From Actinomadura darangshiensis (lineage in GTDB: Bacteria > Actinomycetota > Actinomycetes > Streptosporangiales > Streptosporangiaceae), in assembly GCF_004349235.1 (NCBI RefSeq), contig NZ_SMKY01000030.1, positions 1-53,269 of the forward strand: 53,269 nt of DNA, written 5' to 3'. Of this stretch, positions 10,270 through 18,492 are shown piece by piece. Each line of letters starts with the position of its first letter. The stretch's first letter is position 1. The position numbers and the translations under genes were made by a program. A model generated the notes under the pieces. That model ran no database searches. It saw only the letters and a program-made list of their open reading frames with translations, and was not told the origin of the DNA.

Positions 10270-11489
10270 CTGCCGAGGTACTTGCCCAGCTCGGCGCGGG
10301 CCACGGACCGCACGTGCACCTCGTCGGGACCGTCCGCCAGGCGCAGCGTGCGCAGGCCCGCCCACATCGCGGCGAGCGGGGTGTCGTCGCTGACGCCGGC
10401 GCCGCCGTGCATCTGGATGGCCTTGTCGACGACGTCCAGCGCGACCCGCGGCGCGATCACCTTGATCGCCGCGACCTCGGACCGGGCGGCCTGGACGCCG
10501 TGCTTGTCGATCAGCCAGGCGGTCTTCAGCGTCAGCAGCCGGGCCTGCTCGATCGCCATCCGCGACTCGGCGATCTGCTCGCGGACGACGCCCTGCTTGG
10601 CGAGCGGCCCGCCGAACGCCACGCGGGACACCGCGCGCTCGCACATCAGCTCCAGCGCCCGCTCCGCCATCCCGACGGCGCGCATGCAGTGGTGGATGCG
10701 GCCGGGGCCGAGCCGGGCCTGCGCGATGGCGAAGCCGCCGCCCTCCTCGCCGACGAGGTTCTCCACCGGGACGCGGACGTCGGTGAAGGTGATCTCGCAG
10801 TGGCCGTGCTGGTCCTGGTAGCCGAACACGGGCAGCGCCCGGACGACCTCCACGCCCGGCGCGTCGAGCGGCACCAGCACCATCGACTGCTGCCGGTACG
10901 GGTGCCCCTCCGGGTCGGTCTTGCCCATCACGATCATGATCTTGCAGCGCGGGTCGGCGGAGCCGCTGATCCACCACTTGCGCCCGTTGATGACGTAGTG
11001 GTCGCCGTCCCGCTCGATGCGGGTGGAGATGTTGGTGGCGTCGGAGCTCGCGACGTCCGGCTCGGTCATCGCGAACGCGCTGCGGATCTCGCCGTCCAGC
11101 AGCGGGGCGAGCCACCGCTCCTTCTGCTCGGGCGTGCCGAACAGGTGCAGGACCTCCATGTTCCCGGTGTCGGGCGCGGCGCAGTTGGTGGCCTCGGGCG
11201 CGAGGCTGGGGGAGCGTCCCGTGACCTCGGCGAGGGAGGCGTAGTCGGTGACGCTGAGGCCGTGTGCCGGGTCGTCGCTGCCGGGTAGGAACAGGTTCCA
11301 GAGGCCGCGCTTGCGCGCCTCAACCTTGAGGTCCTCGACGACCTGGGGGACGTGGTGCTCGCGGCCCGCCGCGCGCAGCTCCGCCCGCTGGGCCGCGTAG
11401 ACCGGCTCGGCCGGGTAGACGTGGGAGTCCATGAAGTCCTGGAGGCGGCCGTGGTGGTCGCGGGCCCGCTCGCTCAAACCGAAGTCCAT
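10266..11489 (-). CDS. Acyl-CoA dehydrogenase
   Basis: A 407-residue FAD flavoenzyme that introduces the alpha-beta double bond in an acyl-CoA. Family motifs [15 protein letters not shown] (FAD/substrate binding), KWWISGS and [15 protein letters not shown] near the C-terminus are present. The sequence resembles the long, ACAD10/11-like group often found with a short-chain dehydrogenase and a quinone reductase, as here. Chain-length specificity cannot be read from the sequence. The ATG lies six bases after a TACTCT -10 hexamer that overlaps the TetR-type palindrome, suggesting a leaderless, repressor-controlled message. Confidence 0.92.
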   Translation of the reverse strand: MDFGLSERARDHHGRLQDFMDSHVYPAEPVYAAQRAELRAAGREHHVPQVVEDLKVEARKRGLWNLFLPGSDDPAHGLSVTDYASLAEVTGRSPSLAPEATNCAAPDTGNMEVLHLFGTPEQKERWLAPLLDGEIRSAFAMTEPDVASSDATNISTRIERDGDHYVINGRKWWISGSADPRCKIMIVMGKTDPEGHPYRQQSMVLVPLDAPGVEVVRALPVFGYQDQHGHCEITFTDVRVPVENLVGEEGGGFAIAQARLGPGRIHHCMRAVGMAERALELMCERAVSRVAFGGPLAKQGVVREQIAESRMAIEQARLLTLKTAWLIDKHGVQAARSEVAAIKVIAPRVALDVVDKAIQMHGGAGVSDDTPLAAMWAGLRTLRLADGPDEVHVRSVARAELGKYLGR

Positions 11490-11497
11490 TCCGCTAG

Positions 11498-11519
11498 AGT
11501 AACTGACGAGTCAGTTACT
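11498..11519. promoter_or_regulatory. Perfect 10+10 bp TetR-type operator
   Basis: AGTAACTGAC-GA-GTCAGTTACT lies between the divergent acyl-CoA dehydrogenase and SDR genes. It overlaps candidate -10 hexamers on both strands (TACTCT leftward, TAGAGT rightward). Size, symmetry and the nearby TetR gene make it the likely binding site of that regulator. Confidence 0.8.
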
Positions 11520-11535
11520 TTGGGAGGGAGTCCCC

Positions 11536-12282
11536 ATGGCAGCCTTCGACGGCACCGGCAAGGTCGCGCTGATCACGGGCGGATCCAACGGCATCGGCGC
11601 CGCGGTGGCGCGCCGCCTGGCCCGCGCCGGCGCCCGCGTCGTCCTCGCCGACGTCGACGCCGAAGCGGGGGACGCGCTCGCCAAGGAGCTGGACGGGGCG
11701 TTCGTCCGCTGCGACGTCCGCGAGCCCGCCGAGAGCGAGGCCGCCGTCGCCACCGCCGTCGACCGCTTCGGCGGCCTCGACGTGGCGTTCCTGAACGCCG
11801 GCGTCGCCGGCGGCGGGGGAGTGGGCGACGACTTCGACCTCGCCGCCTACCGGCGGGCCATGGGCATCAACCTCGACGGCGTCGTGTTCGGCGCGCACGC
11901 CGCACTGCCCGCGCTGCGCGCCCGCGGCGGCGGCGACATCGTCGCCACCGCCAGCATGGCGGCGCTCACCGCGACGCCGTTCGACCCGGTCTACGGCGCG
12001 AACAAGGCGGCCGTCGTCGGCCTCGTCCGCGCCCTCGGCGCCACGTTCGCCGAGGAGGGCGTCCGTGTGAACGCGCTGTGCCCGTCCTTCGCCGACACCG
12101 ACATCCTCACTCCCATGAAGGCGCAGCTGGAGGAGACCGGCTTCCCGATCCTCAACGTGGACGACGTCGTCGATGCGTTCATGCGGATCCTGGACGCGGA
12201 CGGCGCCGGCGAGGCCTGGTACGTCGTGCCGGGCCGCCCGTCCGAGCCGTTCCGGTTCCGCGGCGTCCCCGGCCCCCGCTGA
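11536..12282 (+). CDS. SDR-family oxidoreductase
   Basis: A 248-residue classical short-chain dehydrogenase. The Rossmann motif TGGSNGIG (residues 14-21), LNAGVAGGG and the catalytic YGANK with an upstream serine in TASMAAL are all present. An acidic residue follows the second beta strand (VVLADVDAE), favouring NAD(H). It has a strong ribosome site (GGGAGGGAG, five bases before ATG) and is divergent from the acyl-CoA dehydrogenase across the operator, so it probably belongs to the same regulon, possibly as a hydroxyacyl-CoA or alcohol dehydrogenase. The substrate is not determinable. Confidence 0.88.
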   Translation: MAAFDGTGKVALITGGSNGIGAAVARRLARAGARVVLADVDAEAGDALAKELDGAFVRCDVREPAESEAAVATAVDRFGGLDVAFLNAGVAGGGGVGDDFDLAAYRRAMGINLDGVVFGAHAALPALRARGGGDIVATASMAALTATPFDPVYGANKAAVVGLVRALGATFAEEGVRVNALCPSFADTDILTPMKAQLEETGFPILNVDDVVDAFMRILDADGAGEAWYVVPGRPSEPFRFRGVPGPR

Positions 12283-12305
12283 GTCCCACCACCGACAGGA
12301 GAGTC

Positions 12306-13262
12306 ATGCGCGCGATCCAGATCACCGAGTTCGGCGGGCCCGAGGTCCTGAACGTCACCGAGCTGCCCGACCCCGTCGCCGGGCCGGGGCACCTGCTCAT
12401 CGACGTCTCGCGGGCTGGCATCAACTACGCCGACACCCACCAGGCCGAGAACAGCTACCTGTCGGAGTCGACACTGCCGATGGTGCCGGGCGGCGAGGTC
12501 GCCGGCACGGCAGCGGACGGCCGCCGCGTCGTCGCGCTCGTCGGCACCGGCGGCTACGCCGAGAAGGCCGTCGCGCCCGAGGCCCTGGCCTGGGACGTCC
12601 CGGACGCCATCGACGACGTCACCGCCCTCGGCATGATCATCCAGGGCGCGTCGGCGTGGGTGCTGCTGCGCCGCAGCGTCCACCTGGCGCCCGGCGAGTC
12701 GGTCGTCGTGCACGCCGCCGCCGGCGGGGTCGGGACGCTCGCCGTCCAGCTCGCCAAGGCCTGGGGCGCCGGGCGGGTCATCGCCACCGCCTCGTCCAAG
12801 GACAAGCGCGACCTCGCCCTCGAACTCGGCGCCGACGCCGCGATCGACGCGAACGAGCCCGACCTCAAGGACGCGCTCATCGACGCCAACGGCGGCAAGC
12901 GCGTCGACACCGTCCTGGAGATGACGGGCGGCACGGTCACCGACCAGAGCCTGCACGCGCTCGCGCCGTTCGGGCGGCTCGCCTTCTACGGGATGGCGTC
13001 GCGGCAGGAGCCGGCGCCCGTCCGGCCCGCCAACCTGATGGCGCACTCCACCACGATCGCGGGCATGTGGCTGGCGCACGTCTTCCAGCTGCCCGGCAAC
13101 GTGATGCGCGAGGCCCTGGACGAGCTGTTCGGCCTCGCCGCGGCCGGCCGGCTCCGCGTCATCGGCGGCGGCGAGTACGGCCTCTCCGAGGTGCGGCAGG
13201 CGCACGAGGACCTGCGCGCCCGCCGCACGACGGGCAAGCTCGTCCTCGACCCGGCGCGGTAG
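12306..13262 (+). CDS. Zinc-independent quinone oxidoreductase-like protein (MDR family)
   Basis: A 318-residue medium-chain dehydrogenase/reductase of the NADPH:quinone reductase type. It has the N-terminal GroES-like domain (HLLIDVSRAGINYADTH) and the nucleotide-binding motif AAAGGVGTLAVQLAK, and lacks the cysteine cluster of zinc alcohol dehydrogenases. It lies 23 bases after the SDR and is probably co-transcribed, making a TetR-controlled set of FAD and NAD(P) oxidoreductases. The physiological substrate is unknown; enoyl reductions are also done by relatives. The gene ends two bases before the convergent response regulator gene. Confidence 0.88.
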   Translation: MRAIQITEFGGPEVLNVTELPDPVAGPGHLLIDVSRAGINYADTHQAENSYLSESTLPMVPGGEVAGTAADGRRVVALVGTGGYAEKAVAPEALAWDVPDAIDDVTALGMIIQGASAWVLLRRSVHLAPGESVVVHAAAGGVGTLAVQLAKAWGAGRVIATASSKDKRDLALELGADAAIDANEPDLKDALIDANGGKRVDTVLEMTGGTVTDQSLHALAPFGRLAFYGMASRQEPAPVRPANLMAHSTTIAGMWLAHVFQLPGNVMREALDELFGLAAAGRLRVIGGGEYGLSEVRQAHEDLRARRTTGKLVLDPAR

Positions 13263-13264
13263 CG

Positions 13265-13939
13265 CTAGCCGACGAGGCCGTTCTCGTAGGCGTACACGAC
13301 GGCCTGGGTGCGGTCGCGCAGGGCGAGCTTGGTCAGCACGTGGCCCACGTGCGTCTTGACGGTCTGCTCGGCCAGCACCAGCTCGTCGGCGATCTCGGCG
13401 TTGGACAGGCCGCGCGCGATGAGCCGCAGCACGTCCAGCTCGCGCGGCGTCAGGCCGGCGGTCGCCTTCGGGCTCGGCCGCTGGTGCCGGCGCCGCCGCG
13501 CGAAGTCGCCGATCAGCCGCCGGGTGATGGACGGGGCGAGCAGCGCGTCGCCCGCCGCCACCACCCGCACGCCGCTCACCAGGTCGGCGGCCGAGGCGTC
13601 CTTCAGCAGGAACCCGCTGGCCCCCGCGCCGAGCGCCTCGTAGACGTACTCGTCCAGGTCGAACGTCGTGAGGACCAGCACCTTCGGCCGCGCGGCGACC
13701 GGGTCGGCGTCCGGGTCGGTGTCGCCGGCCAGCTCGGCGGTGGCGGCGAGGCCGTCCATCTCCGGCATCCGGATGTCCATCACGACCACGTCCGGGTCGA
13801 GCCGGCGGGCCATCTCCACCGCCTCGCGGCCGTTGCCGGCCTGCCCGATCACCTCGATCCCCGGATCGGAGGACAGCAGCGCCGCGAGCCCGTCGCGGAT
13901 CATCACCTGGTCGTCGGCGATCAGCACCCGAATCGTCAC
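13265..13939 (-). CDS. NarL/LuxR-type response regulator
   Basis: A 224-residue DNA-binding response regulator. The receiver domain has the acidic pair at Asp9/Asp10 and phospho-acceptor Asp55 (VVVMDIRMPEMDG); the C-terminal LuxR helix-turn-helix is LTPRELDVLRLIARGLSN through QTVKTHVGHVLTKL. It starts with GTG, 24 bases after the histidine kinase stop, forming a two-component operon. The target genes are unknown; such pairs in actinomycetes usually sense envelope or antibiotic stress, which is family knowledge and not shown here. Confidence 0.93.
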   Translation of the reverse strand: MTIRVLIADDQVMIRDGLAALLSSDPGIEVIGQAGNGREAVEMARRLDPDVVVMDIRMPEMDGLAATAELAGDTDPDADPVAARPKVLVLTTFDLDEYVYEALGAGASGFLLKDASAADLVSGVRVVAAGDALLAPSITRRLIGDFARRRRHQRPSPKATAGLTPRELDVLRLIARGLSNAEIADELVLAEQTVKTHVGHVLTKLALRDRTQAVVYAYENGLVG

Positions 13940-13963
13940 GAGCCAACCCTACGGGCCAGGCGA

Positions 13964-15208
13964 TCAGTCGGGGTCGCCGTAGGGCAACTCGGCGACGACC
14001 GACCAGCCCTCGCCGCTCGGGCCGGCGTCGAGGCGGCCGTCGAGCATCGTGACGCGCTCGCGCATCCCGACCAGGCCGTGGCCGCCGCCCTGCGACTCCT
14101 CCGGGGTGCTGCGCGCGCCGTCGTCGGTGACCGTCACCGCGAGCGCGTCGTTGCCGTACTTCACCTCGACGTGGACCCGCGACCCCGGCGCGTAGCGGGA
14201 CGCGTTGCTCAGCGACTCCTGGACGATCCGGTACGCCGACAGGTCGACCCCGGTGTTCAGCGGCCGCGGCATCCCGGCGACGACGGTCGCGACCGACAGC
14301 CCGGACTGGCGGGCCGCGGCGACCAGTTCGTCCAGCCGCTCCAGGCCGGGCTGCGGGGCGCGCTCGGCGCCCTCGTCGTCCGAGCGCAGCAGCCCGACGA
14401 CCCGGCGCGTCTCGGTGAGCGCCTCCCGCGCCGCGTCCCGGACGACCCCGAACGTCTGCCGGGCGGCGTCCGGCAGCTCGGGGATCTTGTAGGGGGCGGC
14501 CTCCGCCTGCATCGCGATCACCGACATGTGGTGCGCGACCACGTCGTGCAGCTCGCGGGCGATGCGGGCGCGCTCCTCCAGCACCGCCTGCCGGGCGAGG
14601 TCGGCCCGGTGCTGCTCCTCGCGCAGGCGCAGCTCCTCCACGGCGGAGTGCCGCCCGCCGACCGCGTCGCCGAACGTCAGCGCGACCGCCGCGATCCCGG
14701 CGAGGATCATGCCGAACCAGCCCGGCATCCCGAACAGCACCGCGGGCACCAGCACCCCGCCGACGGTCACCGCGCCGACGCCGACGGTCGTCTCCCGGTC
14801 CGACCCGACGCCGGTGAAGAACAGGATGACGATCAGGGCCAGGATCGCGGTCACCGGCCAGGGCATGAAGCCCGTGCCCTGCCGGACGAGGACGGTGAGC
14901 AGCAGGCCGAACGCCGCGACCCGCCAGGCGGCGAGCGGCCACCGGGCCGCGAAGATCAGCGGCGCCGCCTGCAGCATGCCGAGCGGCCAGGCCAGCCCCA
15001 TCATGACGTGGTACTGCTGGCTCGCGATGGCGATGGACCCCGCGGTGAAGCCGATCGTGAGCGCGGCGAGCAGCACCAGGAGGGGGACGCGCAGCAGGAG
15101 GCGGCCGGGCAGCAGCGTGACGGCCCGGTCGTCCGGGCCGGGCACCAGGGCGGAGCGGACGCCGGCGGCCAGCCGGGTGCGGGCCGCGGGCACGAGTGGA
15201 TCGTTCAT
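13964..15208 (-). CDS. NarL-type sensor histidine kinase (HisKA_3)
   Basis: A 414-residue membrane histidine kinase. Several hydrophobic segments span residues 38-180; then a helical region carries phospho-acceptor His221 in ERARIARELHDVVAHHM, the HisKA_3 signature. A HATPase_c domain follows with NASRYAPGSRVHVEV and GGGHGLVGMRERV as N and G boxes. There is no extracytoplasmic sensor domain of any size, so it is an intramembrane-sensing type. It is upstream of and co-transcribed with the response regulator. Confidence 0.92.
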   Translation of the reverse strand: MNDPLVPAARTRLAAGVRSALVPGPDDRAVTLLPGRLLLRVPLLVLLAALTIGFTAGSIAIASQQYHVMMGLAWPLGMLQAAPLIFAARWPLAAWRVAAFGLLLTVLVRQGTGFMPWPVTAILALIVILFFTGVGSDRETTVGVGAVTVGGVLVPAVLFGMPGWFGMILAGIAAVALTFGDAVGGRHSAVEELRLREEQHRADLARQAVLEERARIARELHDVVAHHMSVIAMQAEAAPYKIPELPDAARQTFGVVRDAAREALTETRRVVGLLRSDDEGAERAPQPGLERLDELVAAARQSGLSVATVVAGMPRPLNTGVDLSAYRIVQESLSNASRYAPGSRVHVEVKYGNDALAVTVTDDGARSTPEESQGGGHGLVGMRERVTMLDGRLDAGPSGEGWSVVAELPYGDPD

Positions 15209-15336
15209 TTGCTGCGAGCCTAGAACGCGCGGGGCCCGGACGGACTGACCCTGCGGAGGGAGATGTGATCCGGCCCCTTGGTATGAGCGGGCGGGAGCGC
15301 CGGTCGGCAGGTCCGGCCGCTAATCGATATTCCCGA

Positions 15337-15365
15337 TTGACTTTATAGGAAATCTGGGCCACCCT
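15337..15365 (+). promoter_or_regulatory. Promoter of the leader peptide/cysteine dioxygenase transcript
   Basis: TTGACT, a 17-base spacer and CACCCT precede the leader GTG by six bases, so transcription would start at or next to the GTG and give a leaderless leader ORF. The -35 box is good and the -10 weak. AATCG and CGATT form a small inverted repeat just upstream. Confidence 0.5.
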
Positions 15366-15371
15366 GAACCC

Positions 15372-15455
15372 GTGACGATCTCCGGAACCCGCCATGAGCG
15401 CCTGCACGTCGACCTGCGCCGCCAGGCGAGCGCGCTGTGTCACCGCCCGTCCTGA
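15372..15455 (+). CDS. Cysteine-containing leader peptide upstream of cysteine dioxygenase
   Basis: A 27-codon GTG-initiated ORF ending 46 bases before the dioxygenase start. The product contains RLHVDLRRQASALCHRP. This matches the pattern R-x-HVDL-x-R-x-x-SALC that I recall for short actinobacterial leader peptides placed before sulfur and cysteine metabolism genes, where ribosome progress at the cysteine codon is thought to couple cysteine supply to downstream expression. Here the single TGT codon is fourth from the last sense codon. The spacing of the promoter predicts leaderless translation. It overlaps a different-frame ATG that could be mistaken for an upstream start of the dioxygenase region. 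Confidence 0.75.
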   Translation: MTISGTRHERLHVDLRRQASALCHRPS

Positions 15456-15501
15456 ACCCAGCGAGGACGACCGGCCGCACACCGCCAGGAGAGAAGACCG
15501 C

Positions 15502-15987
15502 ATGACCGTCACCACGCCGGACGCCGGCACGCCCCGATCCGAGGACGCGCCCTTCGCCCCGCCCCGCCTCGCCGAGCGGGCCCGCGAGCTCGCCGCCGCC
15601 TCGGGGGAGTGGCTGCACCGGGTCCGGCTCGACCCGGAGGGGCGCTGGTACGAGCGCGTCCACCTGGACGCCGACCACGAGGTCTGGCTGATCAGCTGGC
15701 TGCCCGGCCAGTCCACCGGGTTCCACGACCACGGCGACTCCGCAGGCGCGTTCGCGGTCGCCCTCGGGACGCTGGCGGAGCACCACGTCCGGTCCGGGCG
15801 CGACCTCGGCCCCGGGCAGGTCCGCTCGTTCGGCCCCGGCTACGTCCACGACGTGCGCAACACCTCCGGCGCCCCGGCCGTGAGCGTGCACGTGTACTCG
15901 CCGCCGCTGGCCTCGATGCGCAGGTACGACGTGGACGCCGGCGGCGGGCTCGTCCGGCTCGCCGACGAGTCGGCCGCCGACTGGTGA
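15502..15987 (+). CDS. Cysteine dioxygenase, type I
   Basis: A 161-residue cupin that oxidises cysteine to cysteine sulfinate using non-haem iron. His75 and His77 (GFHDHGDS) and His116 (GYVHDVRN) are the iron triad, and Tyr132 in HVYSPPL is the conserved tyrosine; no partner cysteine for the eukaryotic Cys-Tyr crosslink is seen, as is usual in bacteria. I chose the ATG with GGAGAGAAGACC upstream; the first 20 residues are low-complexity. The cysteine-containing leader ORF before it fits induction or repression by cysteine availability. Confidence 0.9.
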   Translation: MTVTTPDAGTPRSEDAPFAPPRLAERARELAAASGEWLHRVRLDPEGRWYERVHLDADHEVWLISWLPGQSTGFHDHGDSAGAFAVALGTLAEHHVRSGRDLGPGQVRSFGPGYVHDVRNTSGAPAVSVHVYSPPLASMRRYDVDAGGGLVRLADESAADW

Positions 15988-16049
15988 GCCCGCCCCGCCG
16001 GGGCGCGGCGATCTTGCGGTGATCGCCCGCGGCGGCGGACACTGCGGAG

Positions 16050-16682
16050 ATGACCGACCTGAGCCATCCGATCTTCGCCCGGCTCTACCCGCGGCTGGAC
16101 GCCGGCTGTGCCAAGGCGGGCGGCGACGCGCACCGCGCCGAGCTGCTCGCCGGCGTGTCCGGCCGGGTCCTGGAGGTGGGCGCCGGCTACGGGGCCAACT
16201 TCGCGCACTACCCGCCCGGGGTCACCGAGGTCGTCGCCGTCGAGCCCGAGCCGCGGCTGCGCGCGAGGGCCGGCCACGCCGCCGGGCGCGCCCCGGTGCC
16301 CGTCACCGTGCGGCCCGGCGTCGCCGAGGACCTCGACCTCGACGACGCCTCGTTCGACGTGGCCGTGGTCTCGCTCGTGCTGTGCTCGGTCCGCGACCCC
16401 GCCCGCGCGCTCGCCGAGCTGCGGCGCGTCCTGCGGCCGGGCGGTGAGCTGCGCTACTACGAGCACGTGCGGGGGAGCACCCCGGGGAAGGTCCGGTTCC
16501 AGCGCGCCGCCGACGTGGTGTGGCCGTTCTTCGCCGCCGGCTGCCACCTCACCCGCCGGACCGACGCGCGGATCGCCCGCAGCGGCTTCACCGTGCGGGA
16601 CGAGCGGCATTTCGAGTTCCCGGACTCCGGCAAGGGCAACCCGGCCTCACCGCACGTCCTCGGAATCGCAATTCGCGACTGA
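16050..16682 (+). CDS. Class I SAM-dependent methyltransferase
   Basis: A 210-residue small-molecule methyltransferase. Motif I (VLEVGAGYGANF, residues 40-51), an acidic end of beta 2 (VAVEPEPRLR) and the post-motif region LRRVLRPGGELRYYEHV are those of the UbiE/Methyltransf_11 group. The last third carries a short basic segment (CHLTRRTDARI) as in thiol methyltransferase-like and METTL7-like relatives, but the substrate cannot be assigned. It starts 62 bases after the cysteine dioxygenase and could be co-transcribed with it; the functional link is only positional. Confidence 0.85.
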   Translation: MTDLSHPIFARLYPRLDAGCAKAGGDAHRAELLAGVSGRVLEVGAGYGANFAHYPPGVTEVVAVEPEPRLRARAGHAAGRAPVPVTVRPGVAEDLDLDDASFDVAVVSLVLCSVRDPARALAELRRVLRPGGELRYYEHVRGSTPGKVRFQRAADVVWPFFAAGCHLTRRTDARIARSGFTVRDERHFEFPDSGKGNPASPHVLGIAIRD

Positions 16683-16733
16683 CCGAAGGCAAGGCTCCGC
16701 ATAAGGTCCCTCCCCCGGGGAAGATCAGGCTCC

Positions 16734-18197
16734 ATGACTGCACCGGGTAGCGGACCGACACCGGCGGGCGACCAGGAGCGGGACGAGCCGTCGCATTCGG
16801 CGGCCGTCGCGGCGCTCCTCGCGGGCGCCGCCGCCCTCGGCGGCTTCCTGTTCGGCTACGACTCCTCGGTGATCAACGGGACGGTCGACGCGCTCAAGGA
16901 GACCTTCGGGCTCAGCGGCTTCGCGGTCGGGTTCGTCGTGTCCGCCGCGCTGCTCGGCTGCGCCGCCGGCGCCTGGTTCGCCGGGCCGATCAGCGACCGG
17001 ATCGGCCGGGTCCGGGTGATGCTGATCGCCTCCGCGCTGTTCGTGATCAGCTCGCTCGGCTCCGCCCTCGCCTTCAGCGCCGCCGACCTGACGCTCTGGC
17101 GGCTGGTCGGCGGCGTCGCGATCGGCGCCGCCTCGGTGATCGCCCCCGCCTACATCGCCGAGATCGCCCCCGCCGAGCTGCGCGGCCGGCTCGGCTCGCT
17201 GCAGCAGATGGCGATCGTCCTCGGCATCTTCGCCGCCCTCGTCGTCGACTACGTCATCGCCAACGTGTCGGACGGCGGCGCCACCGGGACGTTCCCCTGG
17301 GGCGGCGGCGCGTGGCGCTGGATGTTCGCCAGCTGCGTCATCCCCGCCGTGATGTACGGGGTGATCGCCACCACGATCCCGGAGTCGCCCCGGTACCTGG
17401 TGAAGAAGCACGAGACGGCCCGCGCCCGGCAGGTGCTCCTGCGGGTGATGGGCCGCGGCGACGTGGACGTCAAGATCAACGAGATCGTCCGGTCGATCGC
17501 CGCGGACCGCCCCGTCCACCTGCGCGACCTGCGCGGCAACCGGCTCGGGCTGCTGCCGATCGTCTGGATCGGCATCCTGCTGTCGGTGTTCCAGCAGTTC
17601 GTCGGCATCAACGTGATCTTCTACTACTCGTCCTCGCTCTGGCAGGCGGTCGGGTTCTCCGAGGACGACGCGATGCTCACCTCGGTGATCAACTCGATCG
17701 TCAACGTCGCGTTCACGCTGGTCGCGATCGCGCTCGTGGACCGGATCGGGCGGCGCCCGCTGCTGCTCGCCGGCGCCGCCGGGATGGCGGTCTCGCTCGG
17801 CGCCCTCACGGTCTGCTTCGCCACCGCCCCCGTGGTGGACGGCGACCCGAACCTCGGCGGCGTCGCCGGGCCCGTCGCGCTCGTCGCGGCCAACGTGTTC
17901 GTCGCCTCCTTCGCCGCGACCTGGGGCCCGGTCGTGTGGGTGATGCTCGGCGAGATGTTCAACAACTTCATCCGCGCCTCGGCGCTGGCCGTCGCCGCCG
18001 CCGCGCAGTGGCTCGCCAACTGGGTGATCACCACGACGTTCCCCGGTATCTCCGGGTTCTCCCTCGGCCTCGCCTACGGCATCTACACGCTGTTCTCCGT
18101 GCTGGCGTTCGTGTTCGTGATCCGGGCCGTCCCCGAGACCAAGGGACGCGAGCTGGAGGACATGGACGAGCTCACCGCCCCGCGGTCCCGCGCGTGA
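16734..18197 (+). CDS. Sugar porter (MFS, sugar:H+ symporter type)
   Basis: A 487-residue integral membrane transporter with twelve predicted segments. Sugar-porter signatures are complete: DSSVINGT in helix 1, [17 protein letters not shown] after helix 6, DRIGRRPLL in the second half and PETKGRELE at the C-terminus. It resembles bacterial XylE/GlcP/AraE transporters; the sugar is not predictable. It stands alone, with a GC-rich palindrome just after its stop and the thrS leader beyond. The N-terminal 25 residues are hydrophilic and of low complexity. Confidence 0.9.
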   Translation: MTAPGSGPTPAGDQERDEPSHSAAVAALLAGAAALGGFLFGYDSSVINGTVDALKETFGLSGFAVGFVVSAALLGCAAGAWFAGPISDRIGRVRVMLIASALFVISSLGSALAFSAADLTLWRLVGGVAIGAASVIAPAYIAEIAPAELRGRLGSLQQMAIVLGIFAALVVDYVIANVSDGGATGTFPWGGGAWRWMFASCVIPAVMYGVIATTIPESPRYLVKKHETARARQVLLRVMGRGDVDVKINEIVRSIAADRPVHLRDLRGNRLGLLPIVWIGILLSVFQQFVGINVIFYYSSSLWQAVGFSEDDAMLTSVINSIVNVAFTLVAIALVDRIGRRPLLLAGAAGMAVSLGALTVCFATAPVVDGDPNLGGVAGPVALVAANVFVASFAATWGPVVWVMLGEMFNNFIRASALAVAAAAQWLANWVITTTFPGISGFSLGLAYGIYTLFSVLAFVFVIRAVPETKGRELEDMDELTAPRSRA

Positions 18198-18198
18198 C

Positions 18199-18215
18199 CG
18201 CGCGGAATCCGCGCG
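18199..18215 (+). terminator. Short GC palindrome after the sugar porter, probable terminator
   Basis: CGCGCGGA-A-TCCGCGCG is an exact 8+8 palindrome directly after the stop codon. It has only one central base and no T-run, so it is a weak candidate; it also lies close to where the -35 box of the thrS leader would be. Confidence 0.35.
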
Positions 18216-18247
18216 CCGCGCGCGTGCCCGTCGGTTACAGTGGAGGC

Positions 18248-18313
18248 ATGCCGCACATGTTCTTCGAGACGACGACGCCGGGTCACTCCCGGCGCGACTG
18301 CGGCATGCACTGA
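18248..18313 (+). CDS. Threonine leader peptide of thrS
   Basis: A 21-codon ORF encoding [20 protein letters not shown] plus a final His, with three adjacent Thr codons (ACG ACG ACG) at positions 8-10. It ends nine bases before a strong terminator hairpin and precedes thrS. Consecutive codons for the amino acid used by the downstream synthetase are the hallmark of attenuation leaders. It has no ribosome site, consistent with a leaderless transcript. No protein function is expected beyond the regulatory role. Confidence 0.72.
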   Translation: MPHMFFETTTPGHSRRDCGMH

Positions 18314-18321
18314 CATTGCAC

Positions 18322-18360
18322 GCGGAAGGGCCCCGGGAGCGATCCCCGGGGCCCTTCCGC
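18322..18360 (+). terminator. thrS attenuator terminator hairpin
   Basis: GCGGAAGGGCCCCGGG pairs exactly with CCCGGGGCCCTTCCGC across a seven-base loop (16 bp). There is no T-run beyond TGT, which is common for actinobacterial terminators. It lies between the Thr leader ORF and thrS. Confidence 0.75.
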
Positions 18361-18492
18361 TGTCCGGGGACGCCGCGGGACCCCTCCACCAGCCGAGAGG
18401 AGCGGCCGATGGAACCGGATGCGTCCGGGGGACACCCCGAGTCGATAGCATCGGAACCCGCTGATCCCGACCCATCATCGCGAGGAGTACCC

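Larger units (their letters stand above)
18236..18360 (+). promoter_or_regulatory. thrS leader attenuator with leaderless Thr leader ORF
   Basis: A TACAGT -10 hexamer ends six bases before the leader ATG, predicting a transcript that begins at the ATG. Three structures follow: an outer stem pairing the leader start (18246-18255) with 18299-18308 (10 bp exact), an inner hairpin CGCCGGG/CCCGGCG at 18276-18294 directly after the Thr codons, and a 16-bp terminator at 18322-18360. A ribosome stalled at the Thr codons would disrupt the first stems. This is the geometry of ribosome-mediated attenuation responding to charged tRNA-Thr. Confidence 0.7.

Noticed and set aside
11991..15716. A 1241-codon minus-strand frame
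   Set aside because: It runs antisense or out of frame through several well-supported genes and encodes Arg/Gly/Pro-rich nonsense, a high-GC artefact.
18409..18492. Earlier ATG start for thrS with a GAGAGGAG ribosome site
   Set aside because: The added 28 residues do not resemble the TGS domain start and the DNA looks like leader; the GTG at 18493 also has a good site. Not fully excluded.
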